Shown here in pieces: positions 1-6,068 of a DNA stretch of 8,098 nt (positions are counted from its first letter, which is position 1; every line of letters starts with the position of its first letter). This DNA is from Pseudomonadota bacterium (lineage in GTDB: Bacteria; Pseudomonadota; Alphaproteobacteria; Rhizobiales; Hyphomicrobiaceae), in the NCBI GenBank assembly GCA_003242645.1, contig QGVC01000156.1, positions 1-8,098 on the forward strand. Direction: 5' to 3'. The position numbers and the translations under genes are program-made. The notes under the pieces were generated by a model. The model did not search any database and was not told the origin of the DNA. It saw only the letters and a list, made by a program, of their open reading frames with translations.

Positions 1-2
1 AG

Positions 3-1523
3 AGCGTCCGCCGCCATTACCAGAAGCTGATGGAGGAAGCCGCGGAACGGCTCGAATTCGAGCGCGCGGCCGAGCTGCGTAACCGGCTCTGGGCGCTGGC
101 GCACGTGACGGCGGACCAGGCGATCAATCCCGAGGGGGTTGAGGAAGCGGACGTGTTCGCCGCCGCGCAGGAGGCCGGCCAGACCTGCATCCAGGTGTTC
201 TTCATCCGCAGCGGCCAGAACTGGGGCAATCGTGCCTATTTCCCGAAGGCCGATCGGTCGCTGAGCACAGCCGAGGTGCTCGAAAGCTTCATCGCGCAGT
301 TCTACGACGACAAGCCGGTGCCGCGCCTTCTGCTTCTGTCGGAGCCGTTGCCGTCGCAGGACCTCCTCGAGGAGGCCTTGTCGAGCAAATCTGAGCGGCG
401 GGTCGAAATCCGCGTTCCCCAGCGCGGCAGCAAGCTGGGTGTGGTGGAGCATGCCCTGCGCAATGCGCGCGAAGCCTTGGCGCGTCAGTTGGCGGAGAGT
501 TCATCGCAGCGGATTTTGCTCGAGGGTGTTGCTGAACGGTTTGGTCTGCCGCGACCGCCGCGGCGCATCGAGGTCTTCGACAACAGCCACATCATGGGCA
601 CCAACGCCGTCGGCGCGATGATCGTGGCCGGACCGGAAGGGTTCGTGAAAAGCCAGTATCGGAAGTTCAACATCAAGTCGACCGAGCTCACGCCGGGCGA
701 CGACTATGCGATGATGCGGGAGGTACTGACGCGCCGGTTCCGGCGGCTGGTTGAGAAGAAGAACGGGGGCAAGAACGGTACGAAGACTGAACCCGAGACA
801 AAGGTGGAGCGGCAGGTCGCTACCGAGGAGATTGAGGCGACAGAAGAGCTCTCCAGCCGCATCACCCCACCCGAGCCGCCTCCTCTCGATGAGCGTGGCT
901 CCTCCGGCATCCCATTCGGCGTACTGCGCGCTGAAGCCGTATCTGAGCCCGGCATCGAGGACGATGAGACCGATCTTCCGGACGACGACTACTCACCGGC
1001 GCTGTTCGACGAAGCCACCGAGGATGGGGAGCGTCGTCAGGAGCAGGAGGAAGAGGAGTTTCCCGATCGTCCGGACTTGGTGCTCATCGACGGCGGCGCG
1101 GGCCAGCTTGCCGTCGCCTGCCAGGTGTTGTCGGAGTTGGGGATCACCGGAATTCCCGTGGTCGGCGTGGCCAAAGGCCCTGATCGGGATGCAGGCCGCG
1201 AGCACTTCTACATCCCCGGCCGTGACAAGCCCTTCATGCTGGAGCCGCGCGACCCGGTGCTCTACTTCATCCAGCGGCTGAGGGACGAGGCCCACCGCTT
1301 TGCCATCGGCACTCATCGGGCAAAGCGGGCGAAAGCCATTTCGGCCAACCCGCTCGACGAGATCCCCGGCATTGGACCGGCGCGCAAACGCGCACTGCTG
1401 CAGCACTTCGGTTCGGCCAAGGCGGTGTCACGGGCCGGCGTCGCCGACCTCAAGGAAGTGCCTGGCATCTCAGAGCAGATGGCGCAGACCATCTATGATT
1501 TCTTCCACGAACGCAGGCATTGA
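3..1523 (+). CDS. uvrC: UvrABC system protein C, C-terminal part (5' end outside window)
   Basis: UvrC makes the 3' and 5' incisions around DNA lesions in nucleotide excision repair, acting with UvrA and UvrB in the cytoplasm. The frame is open to the left edge, so the GIY-YIG nuclease domain lies outside the window. Residues are counted from the Met codon at 30, which is internal. The UVR (UvrB-contacting) motif spans residues 1-25. The RNase H-like nuclease domain carries the expected acidic and His residues: D184 in DNSH, D224/D225 in DDYAMM, D354 in LIDGG and H422 in DEAHRF. A tandem helix-hairpin-helix DNA-binding region, with the motifs IPGIGPARK and VPGISEQM, ends the protein. A charged insertion of about 100 residues (242-343) separates the second and third catalytic positions, where E. 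coli UvrC has a short loop. The gene converges on the minus-strand amidohydrolase, leaving 49 bases between the stops. Family identity is certain. Confidence 0.97.
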   Translation, partial: SVRRHYQKLMEEAAERLEFERAAELRNRLWALAHVTADQAINPEGVEEADVFAAAQEAGQTCIQVFFIRSGQNWGNRAYFPKADRSLSTAEVLESFIAQFYDDKPVPRLLLLSEPLPSQDLLEEALSSKSERRVEIRVPQRGSKLGVVEHALRNAREALARQLAESSSQRILLEGVAERFGLPRPPRRIEVFDNSHIMGTNAVGAMIVAGPEGFVKSQYRKFNIKSTELTPGDDYAMMREVLTRRFRRLVEKKNGGKNGTKTEPETKVERQVATEEIEATEELSSRITPPEPPPLDERGSSGIPFGVLRAEAVSEPGIEDDETDLPDDDYSPALFDEATEDGERRQEQEEEEFPDRPDLVLIDGGAGQLAVACQVLSELGITGIPVVGVAKGPDRDAGREHFYIPGRDKPFMLEPRDPVLYFIQRLRDEAHRFAIGTHRAKRAKAISANPLDEIPGIGPARKRALLQHFGSAKAVSRAGVADLKEVPGISEQMAQTIYDFFHERRH

Positions 1524-1572
1524 CCGCCTGTGACTTCATTTGGCGCGCCTATCCCACTTTGCACGTGCCCTA

Positions 1573-2532
1573 TCAGGTGAGCTTCGGAATGGCGAGCCGG
1601 TAAATGCGGATGGCGTTGTCGTGGAAGAGTTTCAGTTTGTCGGGAGTCGGAAGATCGGCGACGGCCTGCTTGTAGCCTGAATAGATCGTGTCGAAGCTTC
1701 CGCACAAACCATCGACGGGGAAGTTCGACGCGAACATGCAGCGATCGGGGCCGAAAATCTCGATCGTCTCGCGGATGATGGGGCGGTTGTCGTCGATGCT
1801 CCACGGCCTGCCCTTAAGGCCGATACCCGAAATCTTGATCGTCACCTGCGGAGCCGAAGCCGCACGCTTGAGCGCCGCCCGCCACCCGGCTAGACCTTCC
1901 GGACTACGGTCTGCTGGCAGGAACGTGTGGTTGATGACGACCGGCGTCTCGGGATAGGCGGCGATCAAATCGAGAAGCTCATCCACGTGCCACCAGGGCG
2001 CCTGCAGCTCGAAATGAAAGCCGTGCTCCTGAAGCATGGCGTACCCTCGCCGCCACGCCGGATCACCCATGGAGCCCGGCGCCCCGGCTTCTATCAGGCC
2101 CGGTGCAGCAGCAGCCGTCGGCTTATGGCGAATGCCCCGCACGATCGGGTACGCCGCATGGCCGGCGAGCACTTCCTCGACATCGGCCCTGTGCAGGAAT
2201 GCCCGCGCGACGTGGGCTGCGGGCGTGCCGTGTGATGCGGCCACTTCAGTGATCCAGCGGGTTTCCGCCACTGGGTCGTTCTCATCCCACTCGCCTTCCA
2301 TCGTGACGCTCGCCACGATGCGATGCCGCGCCGACACAGCGCGGTAGTCGGCCGGCATGAAGTTGGTCTTGATCGCCGAGTAGTCGCCGTACCGGAAGGG
2401 GATCAGGACGTCGGGTGCCAACCACGGATGCCGGTTGAGCCCGAGGTCCCAGTAGTGATGGTGGGCGTCGATGATCGGCAACCCGCTGTCGTCCACGGCT
2501 CCCGTCTCGATCGCGGATTGCACTGCTCCCAT
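1573..2532 (-). CDS. Amidohydrolase family protein (COG3618-type TIM-barrel metal-dependent hydrolase)
   Basis: This is a 319-residue predicted cytoplasmic hydrolase of the amidohydrolase-2 group, which includes sugar-lactone hydrolases and 2-pyrone-4,6-dicarboxylate lactonase (LigI). The N-terminal metal motif is visible as IIDAHHHYW, with H24 and H26. Further conserved points are H202 in VINHTF and the strand-8 segment ASNFPVDG. In that segment the usual metal or catalytic Asp position reads Asn (N270), with an Asp four residues later (D274). It is the last gene of a three-gene minus-strand operon. It starts 9 bases after the stop of the TctC-like gene and in the same reading frame. The upstream sequence has no good ribosome binding site, so translational coupling is likely. 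The ATG at 2532 is the first start after the upstream TGA and leaves a normal-length N-terminus before the HxH motif. The substrate cannot be read from the sequence; a lactone or cyclic acid is a guess based on its neighbours. Confidence 0.9.
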   Translation of the reverse strand: MGAVQSAIETGAVDDSGLPIIDAHHHYWDLGLNRHPWLAPDVLIPFRYGDYSAIKTNFMPADYRAVSARHRIVASVTMEGEWDENDPVAETRWITEVAASHGTPAAHVARAFLHRADVEEVLAGHAAYPIVRGIRHKPTAAAAPGLIEAGAPGSMGDPAWRRGYAMLQEHGFHFELQAPWWHVDELLDLIAAYPETPVVINHTFLPADRSPEGLAGWRAALKRAASAPQVTIKISGIGLKGRPWSIDDNRPIIRETIEIFGPDRCMFASNFPVDGLCGSFDTIYSGYKQAVADLPTPDKLKLFHDNAIRIYRLAIPKLT

Positions 2533-2541
2533 CGGAGGCGC

Positions 2542-3525
2542 TCAGTTCTTCGCCAATCCCAGATCGGTCAGCAGCTCGGCGGTCGTGTTTGCGAACTTCG
2601 TCGCGAAGGCTCTGAACTCCTCCGGTGTCTCCCATACCGGCGTGATGCCGCGGGCCTTGAGCGCTTCTTGAACCTCAGGCCTAGCATGTGCCCTGGCGGC
2701 TGCCTCAATCAACTTCGTGCGCACGTCGTCGGGAATGCCCTTCGGCAGCACGAACGCGAACCAGTTGACGAAGGTCCAATCGAGACCTGTGGCCTCCTTG
2801 AGCGTGGGCACGTCCGGGTAGCTCGAAAGCCGCTTGGTGTCCATGACGGCGAGCACCTTCACCCGGCCCGCCTGGGCCAGCGCCAGCGCCTCGATCGGCG
2901 ACACTGTGAGGAATGAGAGGCCCCCTGCGGCAAGCTCGTTGAGGGCTGGCGCGCCGCCCTGGCTCGGTACGTATTTCACATGGTCGGCGGGCAGCCCAAT
3001 CGACTTGTTGAGACCTGCGACGGCGAGATGCCACGCACCACCAACGCCTGTGCCAGAAGCGGACAGCTCATCCTTCTTGGACGCCTTGAGCGCGTCGATG
3101 ACATCCTGAGCTGTCTTGTACGGACCGTCAGCCTTTACCGTGATCCCGGCCGGAATGGTGGTGATGCGCGAGACCAGATCAAATGAGTCCGGAGTGATGT
3201 CTCCGAGGCCGAGCGTCTTATAGGAAGCGATCTCCGACGTTGCGATACCGACCGTGTAGCCGTCCGGCGTGGCGGTCGCGATGGCGTTATGGCCGGTCAT
3301 GCCGTTGCCGCCGGTGCGGTTGACCACGTTGACGGGCTGACCGAGCTCCTTCTCCAGCCCAGCTGCGAAGATCCGGGCCACCGTATCGGTCCCGCCGCCT
3401 GCAGCCCACGGCACGATCATCTGCACCGGCCGGTTCGGGTAGGATTGCGCTAGCGCCGACCATGCAGCCGCGAGGGACAATGCGAGTCCCCCGATGCCAG
3501 ACAAAAATGTCCGTCTTCCAATCAT
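2542..3525 (-). CDS. Tripartite tricarboxylate transporter (Bug/TctC) family substrate-binding protein
   Basis: This is a periplasmic solute-binding protein that captures carboxylates or related small organic acids. A start at 3558 would add 11 residues, but the ATG at 3525 is preceded by GGGAGG six bases upstream, so 3525 is preferred (327 residues). From that Met there is a signal peptide with twin arginines (MIGRRTFLSG), a hydrophobic core to about residue 23 and a likely cleavage site after ALA at residues 24-26, just before QSYPNRPVQ. The mature part has the classic family opening: YPNRPVQMIVPWAAGGGTD, then VVNRTGGNGMTG and ATPDGYT. The genes for the membrane subunits TctA and TctB are not nearby, which is common for this expanded family. 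It lies 41 bases after the PdxA-like gene and 9 bases before the amidohydrolase. The twin arginines could mean Tat export, although the Sec route is usual for the family. The ligand is unknown. Confidence 0.94.
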   Translation of the reverse strand: MIGRRTFLSGIGGLALSLAAAWSALAQSYPNRPVQMIVPWAAGGGTDTVARIFAAGLEKELGQPVNVVNRTGGNGMTGHNAIATATPDGYTVGIATSEIASYKTLGLGDITPDSFDLVSRITTIPAGITVKADGPYKTAQDVIDALKASKKDELSASGTGVGGAWHLAVAGLNKSIGLPADHVKYVPSQGGAPALNELAAGGLSFLTVSPIEALALAQAGRVKVLAVMDTKRLSSYPDVPTLKEATGLDWTFVNWFAFVLPKGIPDDVRTKLIEAAARAHARPEVQEALKARGITPVWETPEEFRAFATKFANTTAELLTDLGLAKN

Positions 3526-3530
3526 TGTTT

Positions 3531-3536
3531 CCTCCC
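3531..3536 (-). promoter_or_regulatory. Strong ribosome binding site for the TctC-like gene
   Basis: On the minus strand GGGAGG stands six bases before the ATG at 3525. It settles the start codon, because the longer frame beginning at 3558 would have this site inside its coding sequence and would place the signal peptide behind a hydrophilic 11-residue extension. Confidence 0.8.
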
Positions 3537-3566
3537 ATGTTGTTATTCTCGTCTGCAAGGCAGGGA

Positions 3567-4640
3567 TCAGACGGTAAGCGCGACTGCCCGGCAGATATCT
3601 TCCAGCAATTCGCGAATGCGGCCGGGGCCGGCTGACGGTGTGTTCGCCATACGTGCCGCCATCAGAATAGCCTGCCGCGTAGCACCTAGCTTGGCGATGC
3701 CCTTTCCAGCGATGTCGTAGGCGGTCCCATGAGCCGGCGTGCAGATCGGAAAGGGATAGCCACCGATCAGGGTGACCCCCTCCTCGAAGCCCATCAGCTT
3801 CATCGCGATCTGGCCCTGGTCGTGGAACATCGTCTGCACTGCATCGAAGTCACCCCGCCGGGCGCGGAGAAAGACGGTGTCGGAAGGAAACGGGCCTTCA
3901 CAGGCAACGCCTCGGGCCTTCGCCTCTTCGATTGCCGGCCGGATCACATCGATCTCCTCGTGGCCGAAATTGCCGCCGTCGCCGGCATGAGGGTTAAGCG
4001 CAGCGACCGCGATGCGGGGCCGCTCGAATCCGGCGCTGCGCATGCATTTGTCCGTGAGCACGAGCGCGTTGACGATGGCCTCCTTGGTGATCAGATCGGC
4101 AACGCGCCGGAGCGGCACGTGCGAGGTGACGCGCGCATTCCACAGGTTGCCCAGCACGTTGAACTCGCGCCCGTGCGCCTCGGCACCGATCGTCTCGGTG
4201 ATGACGGCGATCTCGTCCTCATAGCTCGGCAGCGCCAGACGCATCGCGTACTTGTTAAACGGCGTGTACACCACAGCGCCTGCCCCGCCGGCAGCTGCCA
4301 ATTTCAGGGCGGCGCGGAAGTTCGTGAGCGCAAAGCGCCCGCCGGTAGCGGTCGCCTCGCCCAACGTGATGGCGGCTGGATCGAGATGTCCGAGATCGGC
4401 GAACAGGGCTGAGCCGGCCCGATCGGGAATGGCCATTCCCGGCGTCCAGACCGGGATATCGGCGTTGACGCCCGCGATCCTTTCGCCCTCCGCCAACACC
4501 CGCCGATCGCCGAAAATGATGAGATTCGCAGTAGCACGGACGTCCGCGTCCGCAAGGAGCTTCGCGGTCAGCTCAGGGCTGATCCCCGCGGGGTCACCCA
4601 TCGCAAGCGCGATCACAGGGCGTTCGGAGGTTTCCGTCAC
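3567..4640 (-). CDS. pdxA: PdxA-family NAD-dependent dehydrogenase (annotated as 4-hydroxythreonine-4-phosphate dehydrogenase family), probably catabolic
   Basis: This 357-residue cytoplasmic enzyme belongs to the PdxA family of metal- and NAD-dependent oxidative decarboxylases and dehydrogenases. It opens with ALAMGDPAGISPE, the family signature. The three metal-binding histidines are in place: H174 (SHVPLR), H218 (LNPHAGDGG) and H273 (FHDQGQ). The segment after NK at residues 129-130, where true PdxA has a GHTE motif contacting the substrate phosphate, reads SYEDEIAVI instead. This argues against vitamin B6 synthesis and for another hydroxy-acid or diol substrate. Relatives outside B6 synthesis include PdxA2 (D-threonate and D-erythronate phosphates) and TphB (terephthalate dihydrodiol). 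The start codon is GTG at 4640, with GAGG five bases upstream. It is the first gene of the operon with the TctC-like and amidohydrolase genes. Family membership is sure; the exact reaction is not. Confidence 0.92.
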   Translation of the reverse strand: MTETSERPVIALAMGDPAGISPELTAKLLADADVRATANLIIFGDRRVLAEGERIAGVNADIPVWTPGMAIPDRAGSALFADLGHLDPAAITLGEATATGGRFALTNFRAALKLAAAGGAGAVVYTPFNKYAMRLALPSYEDEIAVITETIGAEAHGREFNVLGNLWNARVTSHVPLRRVADLITKEAIVNALVLTDKCMRSAGFERPRIAVAALNPHAGDGGNFGHEEIDVIRPAIEEAKARGVACEGPFPSDTVFLRARRGDFDAVQTMFHDQGQIAMKLMGFEEGVTLIGGYPFPICTPAHGTAYDIAGKGIAKLGATRQAILMAARMANTPSAGPGRIRELLEDICRAVALTV

Positions 4641-4670
4641 GCGATCCTCTCGGGCTCGATACTGACACTA

Positions 4671-4679
4671 TGCTTAGCA
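4671..4679. promoter_or_regulatory. Short palindrome upstream of the catabolic operon, possible operator
   Basis: TGCTTAGCA is a perfect nine-base palindrome around a central T, placed 31-39 bases before the GTG start at 4640. The 157-base gap from 4641 to 4797 is the only place in the window for the operon promoter. A weak minus-strand -35-like TTGCTT (4701-4696) lies upstream, but no convincing -10 goes with it. This is suggestive only, since a palindrome of this size can arise by chance. Confidence 0.25.
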
Positions 4680-4797
4680 CGGGGCCCTGGTCCGCAAGCA
4701 ATAGGCCCGCACGCTTGAGGCTTGGCCGAAACGCCATTTCCGCGACGAGCAAGGCTCCCGGTCCGTAGGGGGCAACGGCGATCCACCTCACCCACCG

Positions 4798-5295
4798 CTA
4801 TTCGAGCGCTTTCTTGACCTCGTAGATTTCCATGATGCGGGCGCTGCGGTGCGGGCCGTCACAGACGAAGGTCCATTTGCCTTCCGTGTACGTGTCGCAC
4901 ATCTTCACGCCCTTGATGAGGATCCAGTGGCCCTGCTTCCCTTTGTGAATGGCAAGGATGTAGTGGGCCCACGCATTGCGCGGCTTCTGCATCCAGGCCC
5001 ATACCGTCGGCCGCTCTTTACGCGGCAGGTGCATGAACGTAGCGACGGGGATCATCCGATAGCCGAAGGCTGCGAGCACCCCCGCGACCTCGTCGGCACT
5101 TGTGCCCTTGACCACGGACCGCCTGCTCTCCGGCAGCTCGCGGTAGCGGCGGATCTCCTCCTCGACCTTGCTGATCGAATAACCGGTAATTGCCGACAGG
5201 ACGTAAGGGCCGCAGAACGCGATGCGTCCCGTGTCATTCGTGACCTCATTGAGACTCGAGGTGCTGCGCGCGGCTCCACTCCAGTCGCCGCTCAT
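4798..5295 (-). CDS. Uncharacterised protein with a possible papain/C39-like cysteine peptidase triad
   Basis: The gene encodes 165 residues, and GGAGG stands six bases before the ATG at 5295, so it is a real gene. I do not recognise it as a named family. It has no signal peptide or membrane segment and is probably cytoplasmic. The layout suggests a papain-like fold. There is an early FCGPYVLSAITG with C28 followed by Gly-Pro at the start of a helix. A region with a TSADEV helix and FGYRMIPV strand follows. Next comes AHYILAIHKGKQGHWILIKG with H123, then CDTYTEGKW with D134. The order Cys, His, Asp and the spacing fit C39 and similar peptidases, and also transglutaminase-like proteins. Small proteins with similar CGP...HW...CDTYT patterns occur, from memory, as hypothetical phage or prophage genes. 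It is transcribed away from coaD and towards the catabolic operon, 157 bases from that operon's first gene. Peptidase activity is inference. Confidence 0.8.
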   Translation of the reverse strand: MSGDWSGAARSTSSLNEVTNDTGRIAFCGPYVLSAITGYSISKVEEEIRRYRELPESRRSVVKGTSADEVAGVLAAFGYRMIPVATFMHLPRKERPTVWAWMQKPRNAWAHYILAIHKGKQGHWILIKGVKMCDTYTEGKWTFVCDGPHRSARIMEIYEVKKALE

Positions 5296-5330
5296 GACAC
5301 GCCTCCGGGTGTTTCAGATTGAGAGCTTGG

Positions 5331-5346
5331 TTAACGGAAGGTTGAC
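5331..5346. promoter_or_regulatory. CtrA-like box 1 (TTAA-N7-TTGAC)
   Basis: TTAA at 5331-5334, seven bases, then TTGAC at 5342-5346. The consensus for the alphaproteobacterial cell-cycle regulator CtrA is TTAA-N7-TTAA, so this is one mismatch from it with exact spacing. It lies about 36 bases before the start of the minus-strand gene and 128 bases before coaD. Binding is inferred from sequence only. Confidence 0.4.
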
Positions 5347-5355
5347 GGATCCGGA

Positions 5356-5371
5356 TTTACGAAGGGTTAAC
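5356..5371. promoter_or_regulatory. CtrA-like box 2 (TTTA-N7-TTAAC)
   Basis: TTTA at 5356-5359, seven bases, then TTAAC at 5367-5371. It is again one mismatch from TTAA-N7-TTAA with the right spacing. It repeats box 1 after 25 bases, with 12 of 16 positions identical, so the two may be a tandem operator in the region shared by coaD and the minus-strand gene. Confidence 0.4.
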
Positions 5372-5385
5372 GCCGGCGCGCGATC

Positions 5386-5402
5386 CGTATCGTTTTGATA
5401 CG
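5386..5402. repeat. Short inverted repeat CGTATC / GATACG
   Basis: CGTATC at 5386-5391 and GATACG at 5397-5402 flank a five-base GTTTT spacer, 72-88 bases before coaD. It could be an operator dyad or a weak hairpin. A six-base arm gives little thermodynamic support, and there is no T-run to suggest termination. Confidence 0.35.
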
Positions 5403-5473
5403 CCCACCTTGCAGGAAGTCTCGGATCGTGACAGGGGTGGCTGCCTTCGGTTTTCCTCATTGCATCGAGACCC

Positions 5474-5986
5474 ATGTCCCGCATTGGCTTTTATTCCGGC
5501 TCCTTCGATCCGATCACCAACGGCCACACCGATGTCATCAAGCGTGCGCTCCCCCTATTTGACGAGCTTGTCATTGGCATCGGTGTCCACCATGGCAAGG
5601 TTCCGCTTTTCACCGCCGAAGAGCGCGTTGCGATGGTGGAGGCAGAAGCGCGCGCGCTGACGCGGAAGCATGGCGGCAGTATTCGGGTTGTCACATTCGA
5701 TGGTCTCGTGGTCGATGCCGCGCGCGAGCATGGCGCGCGGTTTATCGTCCGAGGCCTGCGGGATGGGACGGACTTCGATTACGAGATGCAGATGGCCGGC
5801 ATGAACGGAACGATGGCGCCGGACATCGAGACGATCTTCCTGGCCGCCAGCCCGGGTACACGTCACATTGCGGCGACCTTTGTCCGCCAGATCGCGGCCA
5901 TGGGCGGCGATGTCTCCTCGTTCGTGTCACCGGCCGTGGCGCGCAAGCTGAAAGCCCGGATGAAGGCGAAGGCTCGAACAGGTTAA
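5474..5986 (+). CDS. coaD: Phosphopantetheine adenylyltransferase
   Basis: CoaD transfers AMP from ATP to 4'-phosphopantetheine, giving dephospho-CoA in the penultimate step of coenzyme A synthesis, in the cytoplasm. At 170 residues it is near the usual 160-170. Family motifs are plain: [12 protein letters not shown] with the nucleotidyltransferase TxGH motif ending at H18, then [20 protein letters not shown] with R93 and R96, and the later [21 protein letters not shown]. In that last segment the common ISST-type nucleotide-binding stretch reads IAAT. The N-terminus at ATG 5474 matches the family start exactly, although the ribosome binding site (GAG about six bases upstream) is weak. Downstream, the exported cyclophilin gene starts 82 bases after the stop, so co-transcription is likely. 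The region upstream is shared with the divergent small gene. Confidence 0.97.
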   Translation: MSRIGFYSGSFDPITNGHTDVIKRALPLFDELVIGIGVHHGKVPLFTAEERVAMVEAEARALTRKHGGSIRVVTFDGLVVDAAREHGARFIVRGLRDGTDFDYEMQMAGMNGTMAPDIETIFLAASPGTRHIAATFVRQIAAMGGDVSSFVSPAVARKLKARMKAKARTG

Positions 5987-6054
5987 CCGTCAAGCTAGAG
6001 GAACCGCCAAACTCCGGCCACATGGGCCCCGTCCATCTCACCAGATCGAGCATC

Positions 6055-6061
6055 AAGGAGG
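6055..6061 (+). promoter_or_regulatory. Strong ribosome binding site deciding a TTG start
   Basis: AAGGAGG is followed by seven bases and then TTG at 6069. This near-perfect site is the reason to accept TTG as the start of the exported cyclophilin. The resulting N-terminus is a complete signal peptide. Confidence 0.85.
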
Positions 6062-6068
6062 CCAACCT

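Noticed and set aside
751..1281. 176-residue open frame in another frame within uvrC, starting at the insertion
   Set aside because: It is Arg/Ser-rich and unlike a protein; the uvrC frame continues unbroken with catalytic motifs on both sides, so neither a frameshift nor an overlapping gene is needed.
1524..1572. Possible terminator between uvrC and the amidohydrolase
   Set aside because: Only short palindromes (GGCGCGCC, GCACGTGC) are present, with no stem followed by a T-run, so a terminator cannot be supported.
2323..2916. 197-residue plus-strand open frame spanning the junction of the TctC-like and amidohydrolase genes
   Set aside because: It overlaps two genes with strong family signatures and has no recognisable motif of its own.
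3729..4412. 227-residue plus-strand open frame opposite the PdxA-like gene
   Set aside because: Its composition is typical of a shadow frame; the minus-strand protein has clear family motifs throughout.
4594..4791. 65-residue minus-strand open frame covering the gap before the PdxA-like gene
   Set aside because: It runs into the PdxA-like coding sequence in another frame and has no clear ribosome binding site or homology I can see; the gap more likely holds a promoter.
5342..5370. Sigma-70-like promoter for coaD: TTGACG, 17 bases, GGTTAA
   Set aside because: The -35 is good but the -10 is far from TATAAT, and the same bases fit the CtrA-like motifs better.
5409..5660. 83-residue plus-strand frame overlapping the start of coaD
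   Set aside because: It runs through coaD in another frame; the coaD N-terminus at 5474 matches the family exactly.
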